DNA from: Coriaria nepalensis
Lineage: Eukaryota > Streptophyta > Magnoliopsida > Cucurbitales > Coriariaceae
Direction: 5' to 3'
Length of the DNA: 64,000 nucleotides
Assembly: GCA_027186245.1 (NCBI GenBank)
Contig: CP114485.1
Location: forward strand, 9,328,001 to 9,392,000
Part shown: positions 50,690 to 63,531 of the stretch, in pieces
Layout of the letters: each line of letters begins with the position of its first letter
How positions within the stretch are numbered: the stretch's first letter is position 1
The notes under the pieces: generated by a model
The model's database searches: none
What the model was told of the DNA's origin: nothing
The model's input: only the letters and a program-made list of their open reading frames with translations
Translations under genes and position numbers: made by a program

Positions 50690-53600
50690 GAGAAAAAGCA
50701 TTAGAGGAAGATGTAAATATGCTATGACTCGTTCAAAGTTGAAAGGAGGGCGAACCCTCACGGGAGTAAAGAAAAAAGATATAAAATTATCTTTAGTACC
50801 ATCATCTTAAAGGTTACATATCGTTTTGAACAGATCAATGTACTCCGAGTATGGTAGATTGTGCATCCTCACTAGGAAAAGCCGGGAAATGGGGTCATCT
50901 TCCTAAGCTTCTTCTTTGAATTCCTCATCCTCTCCCTCATGACTGTCATCTGGGAGCTCCACCTCAGACATGTCCAAACTGAGATACAGAAAGAAGACCA
51001 TCATCTTGGTAGTCATGAAGCCAAAGCCCTTAGCATGGCTGATTTTCTTTTGATATGCTTTGAACTACATGAACTACATGAACTTATCCACAAACTCATT
51101 CTTTATATGAGGGGTAATCCCCCGCATCGACTCATGCTTAACTTGAACTTCCCTCAATTCATTCGTCTCAACCCTTAGATGCTCAACATCCTTCTTAGCC
51201 TGAGTAAGCTTCTTAGCTATTGCCTTGCAAGCCTCAGCTTCATCATGAAGCTCGCCAATTAGCTTCATCTTCTCAGCATAGAGGTCTCTAACTTACTAAG
51301 CTAAAGTAGCTGAGTTCTTCCTTAACATATCATTCTCCCGATGAAGCTTAATGTACTCCTCAAGAGAGCATGATAGGGTGGATGGAACTAACATAACACA
51401 AACCATTAGTCTGAGAAAAATAAAAATAAAAAGGTTAAAGTGAAGGATAATGTAAATCACAAAAGTCGGGAGAAGATGATTACTGTGGTTGCACTTGAGC
51501 AAATGATGTTCAACACCTCAGCCGAAGGAAGCAAAGCCATTTTGTAAACCTCTGGGTCAACATCGATCGTGGAACTTCATTGTTGAACGCCATGAGTGCC
51601 TTAGTAGAGATTTAGGGCTCAGTAGCCACCCCAGCCTTACTGGCTTAGTAAAAGTGTCTGTAATGCGGGATGCCCTGTTGACACAATGAGTAGCATCGGA
51701 AGGTGAGACCTGAGAGGGAAATGCCTGAGAAGAATGAGCACGAAATGGTGGAGGAATAGGAGAGGGTGTATCCCTTAACATTGTATCCCTAGGGGAGCTT
51801 AATGAAGATATGTTGATGAGGGCGGGAGCAGCAGGATATGAGGATGAGGAAAGAGTGCCAGCCCTTGCTTTCTTTGTGGCGGCTGTAGAGGACTTGCTCT
51901 TAGTCGGGCATTTCTTAGAGCCTTTAGCACTCCTCTTTTCTCGAAGCTTCAGCTCTACTTCAAAAAATATATGCATGTCAAGCTAATTAAAATGTTTTTA
52001 TCTTATGAGATACTTTTTGTCATTTTGAATATCTTCATGAGATACTATCTTTTTGCGAATGTTAGCAAGATAATAAATATTATTATTATTTTTCATTCTG
52101 AAAGTCGGTTATTTTTTATCATGTTTACTAATATTGTTAGAATTAATATCTTATGTTCTATAAATGCATATTATGATAAAACCTAGTATCTCAACTTATG
52201 CACTTGGAGACATGATAGAGATCATGCTGTTTGAGACTCAACTAGCTTAAAGCTTAAGACACAAATTGTTTGTTAGCACAAAATCCTCAAGAATGGATAT
52301 TCATGATCTAGATAGACAATAAATTTTTTTATCAGCTAACATGTTTGGGGTGGCCGTTCTCATTACCATTTTTGTGGAACATCATGATGATGATGTGGGT
52401 GCTTAGTAGAGATTAAGAGAACCGAATATGAAACTTAGATAATTCTCAATGATCAAAATAGTAATTATGAATAAGAATTATCTAGTGACTATATTATGCG
52501 TGGTCTTTAGATCTGAGATCATCATAGTATCTTATATGTTGGGTTTTATGCTTTGACATCATTCTGATAAACCCTGATCAATGGTGAAAACTTGGTGAAA
52601 TGTTGGGTATAAAATATTGTACATTAAGGTTGTGACTGATCAAGTTAGAATCCATCACTTCCATATTTAGAAATAGATCGTATGAATTATAATATTTATT
52701 AAACAAAAAATCCGTGCAAAATAGTTTGGTATGAAAAGAGTTTCAGTAAATTTATTATCGATGTTCATTAAAATATAATGGTTAATATGATTTGTCTATT
52801 AGGGTTTAACTGTCAAATCATTCCGTATGATGAATCAGGATATTGGCAAGCTAGATTGATCATTTATAGTAAATATATTATAGTCACAAAATGTTCTTTT
52901 ACAAGATAATAACTTCTTATCTCCTGGGAGTCTTGATATTTTGCTAGAAGTCAATCTTGATTTAGAAATTTAGATTATTTAATCATGCGATGGTTAAATT
53001 AACTGTTTAATTTAAAATGTGTTTTAGATTAAATCAATTTAATTATGAATTAATTAAAATCATAAAGTGTTATCAAACCCTCCTGCTGATGTGATGTAGA
53101 ACCTAATCAGTCAAAGACATAAGACTCGATAGTAACGCAGTTTAGTTTCATCAGAGGAAAGGAAAAATAGGCTTTTTCTATATTAAGGGTAAAATCATAA
53201 TATGACTTGTAGTTTGACTATAAGGGAAGAATAGTAAATATTAATTTTTAAAATCTAATATCATATAGCTCTGCTAGCACAATGCTAGCACAACTGCATG
53301 TGACATTAATTCATATTTAATAGTTGGATATTGAAGGGTTAATGGGCTAATTTGTTAATTAAATTTTCTTTGGCCAAATTATTCAAAGTATTGATTAAAA
53401 TACATGAGCTTTTAATCCATGAAGTGGCCGACTATATGTGTGGGTAAAACCCATTGTTTCCTTAATCAGTTTAAGAAAGACTAGGTTATTAGGTCAAAAT
53501 AACGAGTTAACTTTAGGAAGCCTAAAACCTAATGAAGCATTATAAATACCCCATTAGGGATGACAAAAAATAACAAGTCTTATCTTCCTCCTTTGGCCGA

Positions 53601-54900
53601 AACCCTTGTGTGAGGGAGCTAGTGTTTTCCCATCCTTTTCCCCGAACCTTTTGACTTATGAGTTGAATCATTAAATAGAAAATAAACTGACTGAATCCGA
53701 TCGTGTGATTAAAGATTATAGGACAAACAAATGAGCAACTATTCTTCCTTGAATTCAGATTTCAAGAGGAAATTGTTCACTAACATCGCTTTGCTCATCA
53801 TGATTGGTAACCTTTTTTTAATCTTGAAATTAAAACTTAATGGGATTTACCAATCTTTCTGTAAAATCATTATATATGTGATATATGATTGTTGTATGAT
53901 TGTTCCTTAATATATTTATGATGTAATTAGGATTAGACTCGAAAATTTTTTAAATTACTATTTTCGCTACCTGTATGTATATATCCTATTAGCTTCCAAG
54001 TCAGCAGAAACCTTGGCCTTGATCTCAACCCTTGAAAGCTCTACAGAAATAAAAAATTTAAGAAAACAACCAAGTAAGAAAAAAAAACAAGTATCTTGTG
54101 AAGAATTTGAAAGGGAATGCCTTCAACTGCAGACTTCACTACCCGGGAAAGGACTCTTAAAGGGCAAACCTCTGAAGGAGGTTCTCCATCAATGAGGCCA
54201 CAAGAGATGAGGTGAGTGGAGGTGAGGACGATCTCTTAATACCGCTCCTTAGCTGACTTGGCTAGAATAGTCTCTCGGATAGCCTCTTCTTCATCAAAAA
54301 GGTTTAACAAGTTGGTAGGGGTACGAAATATTAGTTAGGTTCTTACATCTTTCATCAAAGTAGGAGAGATGGAAATGTTCTTACATGTTTTCTTGAAGGA
54401 GGAGGGGACTTTATAGGACTGTAGGGGGCATTGCAAGGCTTTATTTAACATGCACCACCTCACCTTTCAATGCTTATTGAACTTAGGAAGGTCAATAAAG
54501 AGATTTCCCAGAGCGAAGGTGTAGTACCAACCTTGAATAAGATGGAGGGTTAGCACCGACTCTCCTCCTAGAAGAGTATGTATAGGCCTAGGATGATCCT
54601 CTAGTCATTTGGCATTAGCTAGCCTGGGGTAACTTCCACGCAAAAAGAAAGGCATAAAAGAAGGGATTGAGAAAGGCTCTAAAACCAATTAAAGATGTCA
54701 TGGAGTAAATTGCTGTTTCAGAAGAATTACTCACTCTCACGTCTGAGATCCTCTCAACATGTCATCTTTCTCGACCTCATCAAGTATGGAAGTCACGAAC
54801 TCATAATGATCCTCTAACAGAGGATGAACAAACGTCTTAGCAGCCTTAGGAGGGTGCGATCTAGAAGGCTTTGCAATCCTCTTCATATCTGACCATTTAG
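50690..54900 (-). pseudogene. Antisense ORF region of the Tat-type element, interrupted
   Basis: The minus strand holds broken frames downstream of the Tat pol. A segment at about 54300 reads LNLFDEEEAIRETILAKSAK. A Ser/Pro-rich basic segment at 51976-51557 includes KCPTKSKSSTAATKKARAG. A heptad-like coiled-coil segment at 51268-51074 includes KKDVEHLRVETNELREVQ. Tat-lineage elements (Grande and relatives) commonly carry an antisense ORF here ending in a coiled coil. The assignment is from architecture, not from a confirmed match. It is split by copia-like sequence at about 51967-53990. Confidence 0.5.
51967..53990 (+). mobile_element. Copia-type LTR-like insertion, about 2 kb
   Basis: The sequence differs from its surroundings and is AT-rich. 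At 53540-53640 it has attataaataccccatta followed by a tctcc…gagggagctag stretch, like the TATA and transcript start of an LTR. Positions 52165-52210 (tatgataaaacctagtatct…) resemble 57665-57715 downstream of the copia pol remnant. Termini were not defined. Confidence 0.4.
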
Positions 54901-55480
54901 TTAAGAGGATCACTCTCAGAATAATGGAGGGGGAAGATGAAAAAGATAAAGTGGAAGAAGGAAGGCATAGCTAAAAATGATGGAAAAGAAAGGCTAAGGA
55001 TGAAGGTCAAATGCTATAATAGTAGTAGTCTAAGGCTGGGGCTGACTATTATCCTATACCTAAAGATTTTGACCTTGAGCCAAATCATTCAAGGCATAAG
55101 GCTTATGAAAAGTAGTACAATTTTAAGAAAAACGAAATGCACCTAAAGGTAATAAATAAACAAAGAGTTGTTACATTAGGTTTGGTATTTTCAGTTTCAT
55201 CATAGCCATTTGGCATAAATTTAGAAATCAATGAGTTGATGTTTTACATACTTTCTTTTACATAAAGTATTGTTTCTATTTTCAATAATGAAAGTTTACC
55301 TTCAAAGTTAAAGAACAATACTTTTAGAATCTCATTATATGAGATCTCTTATGGTAACAGTTTAAGCGTATATTCTAAATTTGAATAGGATAAAACTTAT
55401 CTCAATATTGAATAAATTAAGAGAAGAAAATTTTGATGTGATTTAAACAAGTCTTGACACTATTGATTAAATCATGCCAA
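54901..55480. other. Unassigned sequence between retroelement remnants
   Basis: No recognisable gene. A 69-codon plus-strand frame at 54937-55146 has no family resemblance. The stretch probably holds the lost 3' end of the Tat-type element and the start of the copia remnant. Confidence 0.35.
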
Positions 55481-57540
55481 CGAAACAATAATTCACGAAG
55501 TTGCTTTTATGGACATATTAGATCCAATTGATTTTGAATCAATAACAACTTGTAAATCATTGTTTATTAGGCATGATAATCAAATTTCTCTTAGTTCAAA
55601 AGAAGAATTAGATTTTCGCTTAATGGACACCTCCTAAAATATCGAATGGAGGCATCATACCTTTAAATTTGGTTTGATTAGTTAGATTAATCATCTATAA
55701 CATATTCAAAGGTTACGCATAAGAATATTGCTACGTATGAAATATAATTCCCTCCAATTATTTTTCTTTTCTACTTCATTTGAGATATGGAGTGCTAGAA
55801 AAATGTCATTGAACCATATTATGATATGGAGATATGATTGGAGACAAGGTTTGAAATGTATTATTTTGTGAGATATCCTAAAGAATGTTAGGAATTTGTT
55901 TCTATCATACTCCATAGCAACAGATATTCATTATGTGAACAATTGCCTTCTCATGAAGAAATTTTCTTTTTTAAAAAAACTAGTAGGAGTATGATAGAAT
56001 TTGAAAAAAATTCAAGAACCTCAAAATGAATACAAATCGAGAATTTTATACTCAATGAACCAACATCTGAGACACCCTACAAAAATGCAACTGTGAAATC
56101 TCAGAGTGCATAATGGAATCATAGATCCAATATTTTTTTGGTGAGCCTAAACAACACAAATTTCTAGTAGAAAAATCCTAGTAAGAGTACGATCATAGAT
56201 AAAGTCTCGACGATACATTTTGAGTATAATAGTAGCTCGGATTTCGAGAAATAGATGCACCTAAAAGAATACTTACTAAAAGGATGCACAAATAATACTT
56301 ACGCTTACAATTAGCCGTGATTACCAAATATGGCAAAAAGATATTAAAAAAAACCGTTATTCTAAATAGTAACCTCAAATTAAAAGTATATATGATACAA
56401 CTCGATGTTTCATATAAAATTACACACAAAAAATTGTTTAAGTTTCAAAGATTCATTTATGGATTAAAATAAGCATCTAAGAATTGGGACATATGTTCTT
56501 GATGAAACGATCAAATCATTTGATTTTATCAAAAATGAAGATGATGTTAAAGTACATGAAGATTAGTGGGAGTAAAAAACATTCAAAATTTCCTTACATA
56601 AATGACATACTTCACATTAGAGAATGAAGTATCTATGATACAATCTATTAAACTGTAATCATTGAAATAACCCTCCATAAAAATTTAGGAAAAGAATCTT
56701 TTGTTAAGATCTATAGAGAAAAATTTAAAAGATTGCCTTACCTGACCCAATCAACATATCTAAGTAAAATTGCTAAAGATGTTTAACATTAAGGATTCCA
56801 AGAGATGGCTTTTTCTAATGAGTCGAGAAATCAACCTCTCTTAAGAGATGTCAACTAAGACAAAAGGAGAGATATAGTATGAATATATTATACTATGTAT
56901 GCAACCAGATGTAGCCTGTGTTGTAAAGAGTTATAAGCAAGTTCAAGGCAATCAGGTTGATAGGTATTGAGATGTTGTGAAGAATGTACTTAATTGATTT
57001 AGAATGATTGAGAATATATTCTTAATTTATGGAGCGTCAAAATTAAAAATTGAGATTTCACATATGCTAATTTTCAATTAGATTCAATGAGAGTAAATCA
57101 ATTTTGTTTTAGTTTTTTCACCTATATTGGAGAATAGTAAAAGTGGAAAGGTTCCAAATTAGAAAACAAATGTGAAATCCTCCATTAAGGCTGAAAACAT
57201 TACAACTTCGAAAGTAGTAAAAGAGATGTTTTTGATGAAAAGTTCATGACTGGACTTGATGTGGTTCCTAACATTAATAATCTCATAGTAGTTGACTACA
57301 ATAATTATGATACAATAGTATAAGCAATAGGAACCTAGGTCTCATAAATGCCCAAACACGTGTTACTGCATTTGCACTTTATCCAACAGTGACTCGGAAT
57401 GGGAACATGAATATAGAGAAAGTCAACATAAGTAATAATATAGCGGATCCAATGACTAAATGACTTTTTGAACAAAAGTTGGATCGCCATCTTGACAAGA
57501 TAAGAATTGGATTCTAAAACGATTGATTTTAGTGCAAATA
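55480..57540 (+). pseudogene. Ty1/copia pol remnant (RT and RNase H)
   Basis: At 56436-56530 the plus strand reads KFQRFIYGLK-x-ASKNWD, followed at about 56520-56550 by FDFIKNEDD-like residues. This is the copia reverse-transcriptase SIYGLKQASRxWN…FxxxxxEDxCVY region. At 56900-57000 comes a PDVxxV…YQxNPG-like part. At about 57440-57510 comes the RNase H tail (SNNIADPMTK, LDRHLDKIRIGF). Stops occur every few dozen codons. LTR-like sequence follows to about 57800. Confidence 0.6.
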
Positions 57541-58260
57541 AGAGGTTAAAAGTGTATGTCCATCAAACCAATCGGGTTATATCCAATGGGTATATATTTT
57601 GTGAGATCCAAACTTATTTATAAATATTAATGATATTTTTGTTTGTTTAATAATAGTAAAAGCGTTTATCATGATAAAGTCTGGTATCTTAAGTTATGCG
57701 GTTGAAACCATCGCTAGTTAAGATACAAGCTGCTTAATGCCTACGATATGAATTGTTAGTAGTCATAGGATTATCAAGAGAGATATTAGTAATTCGAATA
57801 GGCTATCATTTAGATTATCTCCTAATCAAAAGTAATATTTTTTTTTTCCAAAATTAAAAAATGGCCTAATCAACTGTCAACGTTCCTAAATCACTATCTA
57901 TTATTTTAATAATACAAATATATGATGTTTGCATTCACTAACTTTTAAAGTATGTGCATTTATTGGATCTTGAAGACTTGAACATTGCATTTTTATCTAC
58001 AATTAACCAAGAGATTTCCAATATATATATATATATATATATATTAATCAAACAAATTCTTAAATTTTAAACTTTCAAGTGCGGCGGACATAAACGAGGT
58101 TTTCATACACTCCTCATAAACGAAGAACTAAAAATATATGCACAAAAAATAATGGAATATTCATGCAACCTAAAGAGCGTTTTAAAGGATGTAATTACTA
58201 ATTAATAGTAAACCCCCCAAAAGTGGAAAAAGCAATCAAAGGGTGGTGAGGCTCATAAGG
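57541..58260. other. Copia LTR remnant and SEC62 promoter region
   Basis: 57600-57800 resembles part of the LTR-like segment at 52100-52280. The rest is AT-rich, with a (TA)n tract at 58020-58043, and should include the SEC62 promoter. No coding sequence was seen. Confidence 0.4.
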
Positions 58261-58274
58261 AGAGCGAGCGAGCG

Positions 58275-58308
<34 letters not shown>
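58261..58308 (+). repeat. (GAGC)n(GA)n microsatellite in the SEC62 leader
   Basis: Four AGCG units run into about 13 GA units, ending two bases before the SEC62 ATG. GA-rich leaders are common in plants and prone to length variation. Confidence 0.9.
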
Positions 58309-58309
<1 letters not shown>

Positions 58310-58310
58310 C

Positions 58311-61300
58311 ATGAAGAAATCAGGAGGAACAGAGAAGAAGAGGGTGAGAAGAGTTTCTGGAGCTGTTCAGAACGGTGGCAGAGATCTCAATTCTGATGCT
58401 CCTCTTAGGGTTTGTTCTCTCCCTCTTCCTATCTTTCCCTCTCACGCACAGTTCAATTTCCGTCATTCATGATTTTATTCCTGATCTAGGGTTTCATAGA
58501 AGAGAAAACGTATCTGATGGATTTTCGTTTTTCGTTTGTATATTACTGCATTTGATTGTAAAAATTTTTCAATCAATTTCCGCGCATTATGCGCTGTTTC
58601 CTTGATCTATGGTCATTCATAAGTTTTCGACGCACACAGACGTGCAGCCGCTGTGTAAAATCATGTTTTTGTGACCGTACTATTAGAATTTGGAATTGCA
58701 TGCGGTTTAAATTGCTCTTTTTCTCAGTTTGGCCATTGGACAAGGTACCGAGGAATCTGAAAAGTGTATGTATTGTTAATTGATGCCTGTGAAAAAAGAC
58801 CAATATTGTCATGGGTATGTCTGCGTGCATCACAATTGCCTCAGTGAATGTTACTCGGTCGTTTGTGGAGTTAAAACAGCTAGCATAGTGTTTATATCTA
58901 TACCATCCTCTTAAAATTTCTGAGTGACCAGATGTTTAAACCATAGAGGAAACAAGCTAGATGGAATAATTGAAAGAGAGAAACGATTACCCTCGTGAGG
59001 GATTCTCAGTTCCCTGGACCCAAACTTGAATGATAATAGACATGAAGAGAACTAAAGGATGAACGAAAGTTAATTTGACTGTAAATTCTTGTTGGATACA
59101 AAAGAGTGATTTCACACCATTTGATACAAATGAAATTTTCTGTTCAAAGTTTAATAGCCTAACACAATACAGACTATAAAGTTAGGCTAGGGTCATGCTA
59201 GGGTATTATTGTCTTTCTAGATCTTTTTCTAGCTTAGTGATTCTTATGCTTTCCATCTTCTAGTTATTTATATATTTATTCATGGCCTTATTTTTCACTT
59301 CTTAATGTTGCTTTTTGATGATAAATTTTCTGTTTCAGAAACAAACGACAGATAAAGATGTGTTTCAGATGTTTGCTGAGAAGGTGAGAGATAATAAGGA
59401 TTTGGAATCTAGGTGGGCTGTTTTACAAGAGACACGTGTTGAGTACTTCAGAGGGAAGGATTTTGCATGTTTTTTAAGAAATCATCCAGAGGTCAAGGAT
59501 ATTTTAGAAAACAGTAAGAATCTTGATACTGAAGAAATCACAAATTCATTGTTAAGAAAGAACCTTCTTGTTCGCTGTGATCGTGTGGTCAAAACTCTTC
59601 GTCCTGGGAAGAAAAAGCTGTCTACCTGGCCAGCACATTTGGAGATCTTCTCTGTAGGTTAATTCTTTTGTTTATTGATCTTAGAGTAGGTGTCTGAGCC
59701 TTGGAAAGTTAAATTACTTTTCATGTCGGAAAAGGCCATAAATTTAGTATGACCAGTTTCTGCTGCCTATGCCATACTGCAGATATACTATACTAGTATA
59801 ATTTATAATTGATCTTATGACATTGATGTAGCTTAAACCACTGTTCTCTATTAGCAGCAAATGGTTACCTGGAACCCCTATTACTGTTTAAGATAAGTGT
59901 ACATTTTATGTTGTGTTTACTGCTCCTTAGGAAACACCTTTCAAATGTTGGATGCACTTAGGCTGTATCACTATCGTTTCCTTTTACATTTTCCTTTTAT
60001 TATATGCTTGATCATCACATTTATTGGAGTGAAATTGGAATATCTACTTTGCATATATGCATGCCCTGGATCAAATTTTGGTGTTATTCAAAATAGGACT
60101 GATTGGGCCCACTAAGATCTTTTCCTTTTTGTCACAGACTTTAGATGAACCTTAGTCCAGAGTATCTACTTTTACTCTAGAAATGATTGTATTTTCTGCA
60201 TAGATTTTGTGGGCCCGAGTATTCATATCTTAATTTCTTTTGCAGGATCAAATCTTCTCCGAGCAGGACGCCTTTTTCGCATGGACATTTGTTAAACGGC
60301 GGCCACTATGGCAGACACTTCTCTCATTTTGCTGGCCTGTGTTGACATTAGCAATTTGCTTATTTCCTGTATATCCTCACCGCTGCAAGCTATTGATACT
60401 GTACTCATGTGCAGGAGTCCTCCTGCTTATTCTCTCTCTGCTTTTATGTAAGTCTACAATAGCCATTATCTATATGAAAGTTCTACTTCGAATCTAGTGC
60501 TTCTCCTTAAATTGTCTGCTGCATATGGGTCCTAGTGCCGAGGATTATTTTATCACAATGTCATATCTAGTCTACAAAGTAGTTCTTATAGCCTTACATT
60601 TACTAGTATGCTGGACATTCTCAAAATTCTGGCCCAGTGTTATATCTGTTGCAATTTATATGTTGCATGATATCCTCCAAAAGCAACAGTATGCCCACTC
60701 AGATATTTGACCGGTTTTGATAGTGTCCTTCGCCCATCATTGGTGTTTGGGGAGGAAGGTACATGATTAGACTTCTCAGTTGTGTCATTTGCTGGAGACA
60801 CAGTAGATTGAAGAGAGTTATGACGTCTATAATAATGTAAATAGTGTGTTCTTGAAGTTGCTACCAATTATGCTACCTTAGCCACAGTCTGAACTTTATT
60901 CTCTTTCTAAACTCTCTACTTGTTTTGTTTCCCATTTGAATTATATAATCTTTTTTGGAAAAATATAAGTTTGGTTAATAGCTCAATTTGGTACTTATTT
61001 AGCTGACATTTATGAATCTAAAATTTAGAGGAGTCTTTTAATTAACTTTGTAAATTGGATTTTGTGGGCTTGAACTGGATCCTGAGCATAAATTGGCATT
61101 TAATAAAGATACCCAAATGGAGTTTATTTGGTGGAGTCTTCAAATAATAGTTACCTATAAACTACTTGTTACAGAAAAAATGTGTTTTGAGGTTGGAACA
61201 AAAAGTCGAGGTCCTGATGTGCTGAAGAGGTCATAAACACCAGAAGTAGTAACACAACGAGTAAGAGTCTTGAGTAGTAATTTTAAGCAGTGTTTGAAGA

Positions 61301-63531
61301 GAAACAATCAAGGAACTTGCACAATAGTGATACTATATCGTTGCCTATTTCATATCAGTTGATTTGGTTTTAAGTTCCCTTTTCCCCCACAGTGGTGGAG
61401 TTAACAAGTTTATTATACGGTGCTAAGTTGATGAAATTCAGGTGACTAGAAATAGTTGGTGCATGTTTCATAGTTGCAATTTTTTATTCTTTTAACTTTT
61501 TAATTAAGGATTCAGTTGAGATATGATTCAATTTTCATGGCTTTTAGTTGGTTGTTTTCATTTTTAGTTCTTCGGCTTTTAGTACATTTTCATGATTCAG
61601 ATTTTGTTATTCAGTGGCTCATGATTCAAGATATGGTCCTGCAAGGTATTTGACTGTAATATCAGAGATCATGTGGATCTGTCCTTTTGAGATGAAAGCG
61701 AGTATAATAGAGAAAGTCCACTGGATAGATGATTCTGTACAAGCTCAATTATTCATGTATGTTTTGTTATTGGCCAAAACGCTATCCATTGCACTGAATC
61801 TGCATGCTAGAGGTGTTTAAGTTGAGCATCCTATAAATATTGTTTGGCCTGAAGGATTGTCTCCATTTGAATGCCATATGTCTTGTGGGAAGAGAAATGG
61901 GATGGGTTGAAGCCATAGAAAATCATCATTGGTAGTCGGAAAATTAGGAAGGATAGATGTCGTGGAGCTGTTTCTCGGATTGATATGGAATATCTCCTGG
62001 GTTGCACCCCAAGTGTAAGAATGTTTGGAAAGAAAGTGCTGGATGATAACTGGGCGAAACGCATGCTACATGCCCAGTATCAAATATGTCATGAAAAGAT
62101 TTCAGAAGTGAGTGGCGAAAATGATTACCTATTGGAACAAACTGAACTGAAAACTTCTGAGTTTGTGAAATGGCTAACAGAGCTCTCTTTTGATTGACAT
62201 GAAACTTAAGACACGGCTGCTCAGTCATGTTTAATTGTTGATGTGTCTAGTTATAATAGATGTCTTTTTAGGAATCAGAAGTACTTCTAAGTGGATTTTA
62301 TACATTAGTTTCCCTCTTTAGTGATAGAGCTTAGTTTTTTCTGCTACCATTTAAGAAATCTTCCTCTCTTGATGAAGAATAGTATCTTTTGCAATAGTTT
62401 CTACAAATGTACTTAAAAAAGAAAACAATTTTATTCTAGCGGTATACTGCATTTTGAGATAGATAGTATCAAATGCTTCTTTGCTTTATGAAAGCTATAT
62501 TACTTCATGTGATTCAGCACATATCTTTGACAGCTACTATAGTAGCAAGGTTGGCTAATATTTCTTTTCAATTTGCAGTCAGGGCTGCTATATTTGGTGC
62601 ATTGTATATTATTTTGGGCAAGCGTGTTTGGTTCTTCCCTAATATTCTTGCTGAGGAAGCAACATTGGGAGAATTATTCCGTTTCTGGCCCAAGAAAGAT
62701 GAAGAGGAGCAACCAAAGTGGCCAGCGCGGCTTTTCTATGCAATCGTAGCTGTACTGGTCATCCTTCTTCTGAGGCACCATGCTCCCGATGAGGCCGCTA
62801 GAGCAAGGTTAGTCTCTCACAACTTCTGTCTTCTGGTAAAATCTAGTTCTCCTTCCAAACAAAAGAAGAAAAAGGAAAAAATTGTCTTCTCCCTTTTTTT
62901 TTGGTTTTGTTTTAACAAGACTGAAGTTGCAAAGGCTGGCCTTGAGTCTGTGAATTTTTCTTTTGAGAAAGTGAACTGAATCAGATTAGAATAGATTTAA
63001 ATTTGTGTATCCATAAAAATTCTTGTATACCGAATTAGTAAAAGTTGTCTACTTCTGGACTTCCTGTTCAACAATATTCCACCATCTCACATGTGCTAAC
63101 TTTAAACGGTTGGAAAGAGAAACGTACACATTGTTAAAGTGGCAGCCTGACTCTTAATTACATCTCTCTCAACATCAAAGAGTTATGTGTCATTGAGCGC
63201 CCACAAGATGTACAAAAAGAAATGCTCAACAGAACAGAACTTTACTAATTTCGAAAAAAAGCCTTGCGTTCTTTGGCATTAATTAATCTTCTGTTTTTGC
63301 AGATATCAAAAGCGGGTATCCAACATCATAGATGATGTTCTGGAGTGGTCCCCAAGTCTTGCTCTCTCTGGGATGATGGAGAAGCAACAAAATGCACCCA
63401 ACGCCACAGACCCCAACAGCAGTTTTGCAGGTGAGGGCAACCCAGGTTTAGAAACTGGCTCCGATCAACCCCAGCCAGAAGTTATTGAAGATAATGTAGT
63501 TGGGGACTCTGATCAACATACTGCATCATGA
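58311..63531 (+). CDS. SEC62: SEC62, ER protein-translocation subunit, 5 exons
   Basis: Membrane partner of the Sec61 channel for post-translational import into the endoplasmic reticulum. Exons: 58311-58409, 59339-59653, 60246-60447, 62579-62807, 63303-63531. Phases match, and 1074 nt give 357 residues. Seen: a basic N-terminus MKKSGGTEKKRVRRVSG; a conserved cytosolic domain with SRWAVLQETRVEYFRGKDF, RCDRVVKTLRPGKKKLSTWP and FFAWTFVKRRPLWQTLLSF; membrane segments at about 162-182 and 186-205; the conserved GKRVWFFPNILAEEATLGEL and FRFWPKKDEEE; and a further hydrophobic segment at 257-270 typical of plant Sec62. The tail is acidic and low in complexity. Position 206 reads Phe across the exon 3/4 junction where the Arabidopsis protein, as I remember it, has Val. 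The gene looks intact. Intron 3 is 2.1 kb. Confidence 0.95.

Noticed and set aside
54937..55146. 69-codon plus-strand frame as a small gene
   Set aside because: No family resemblance, low complexity, and surrounded by retroelement debris.
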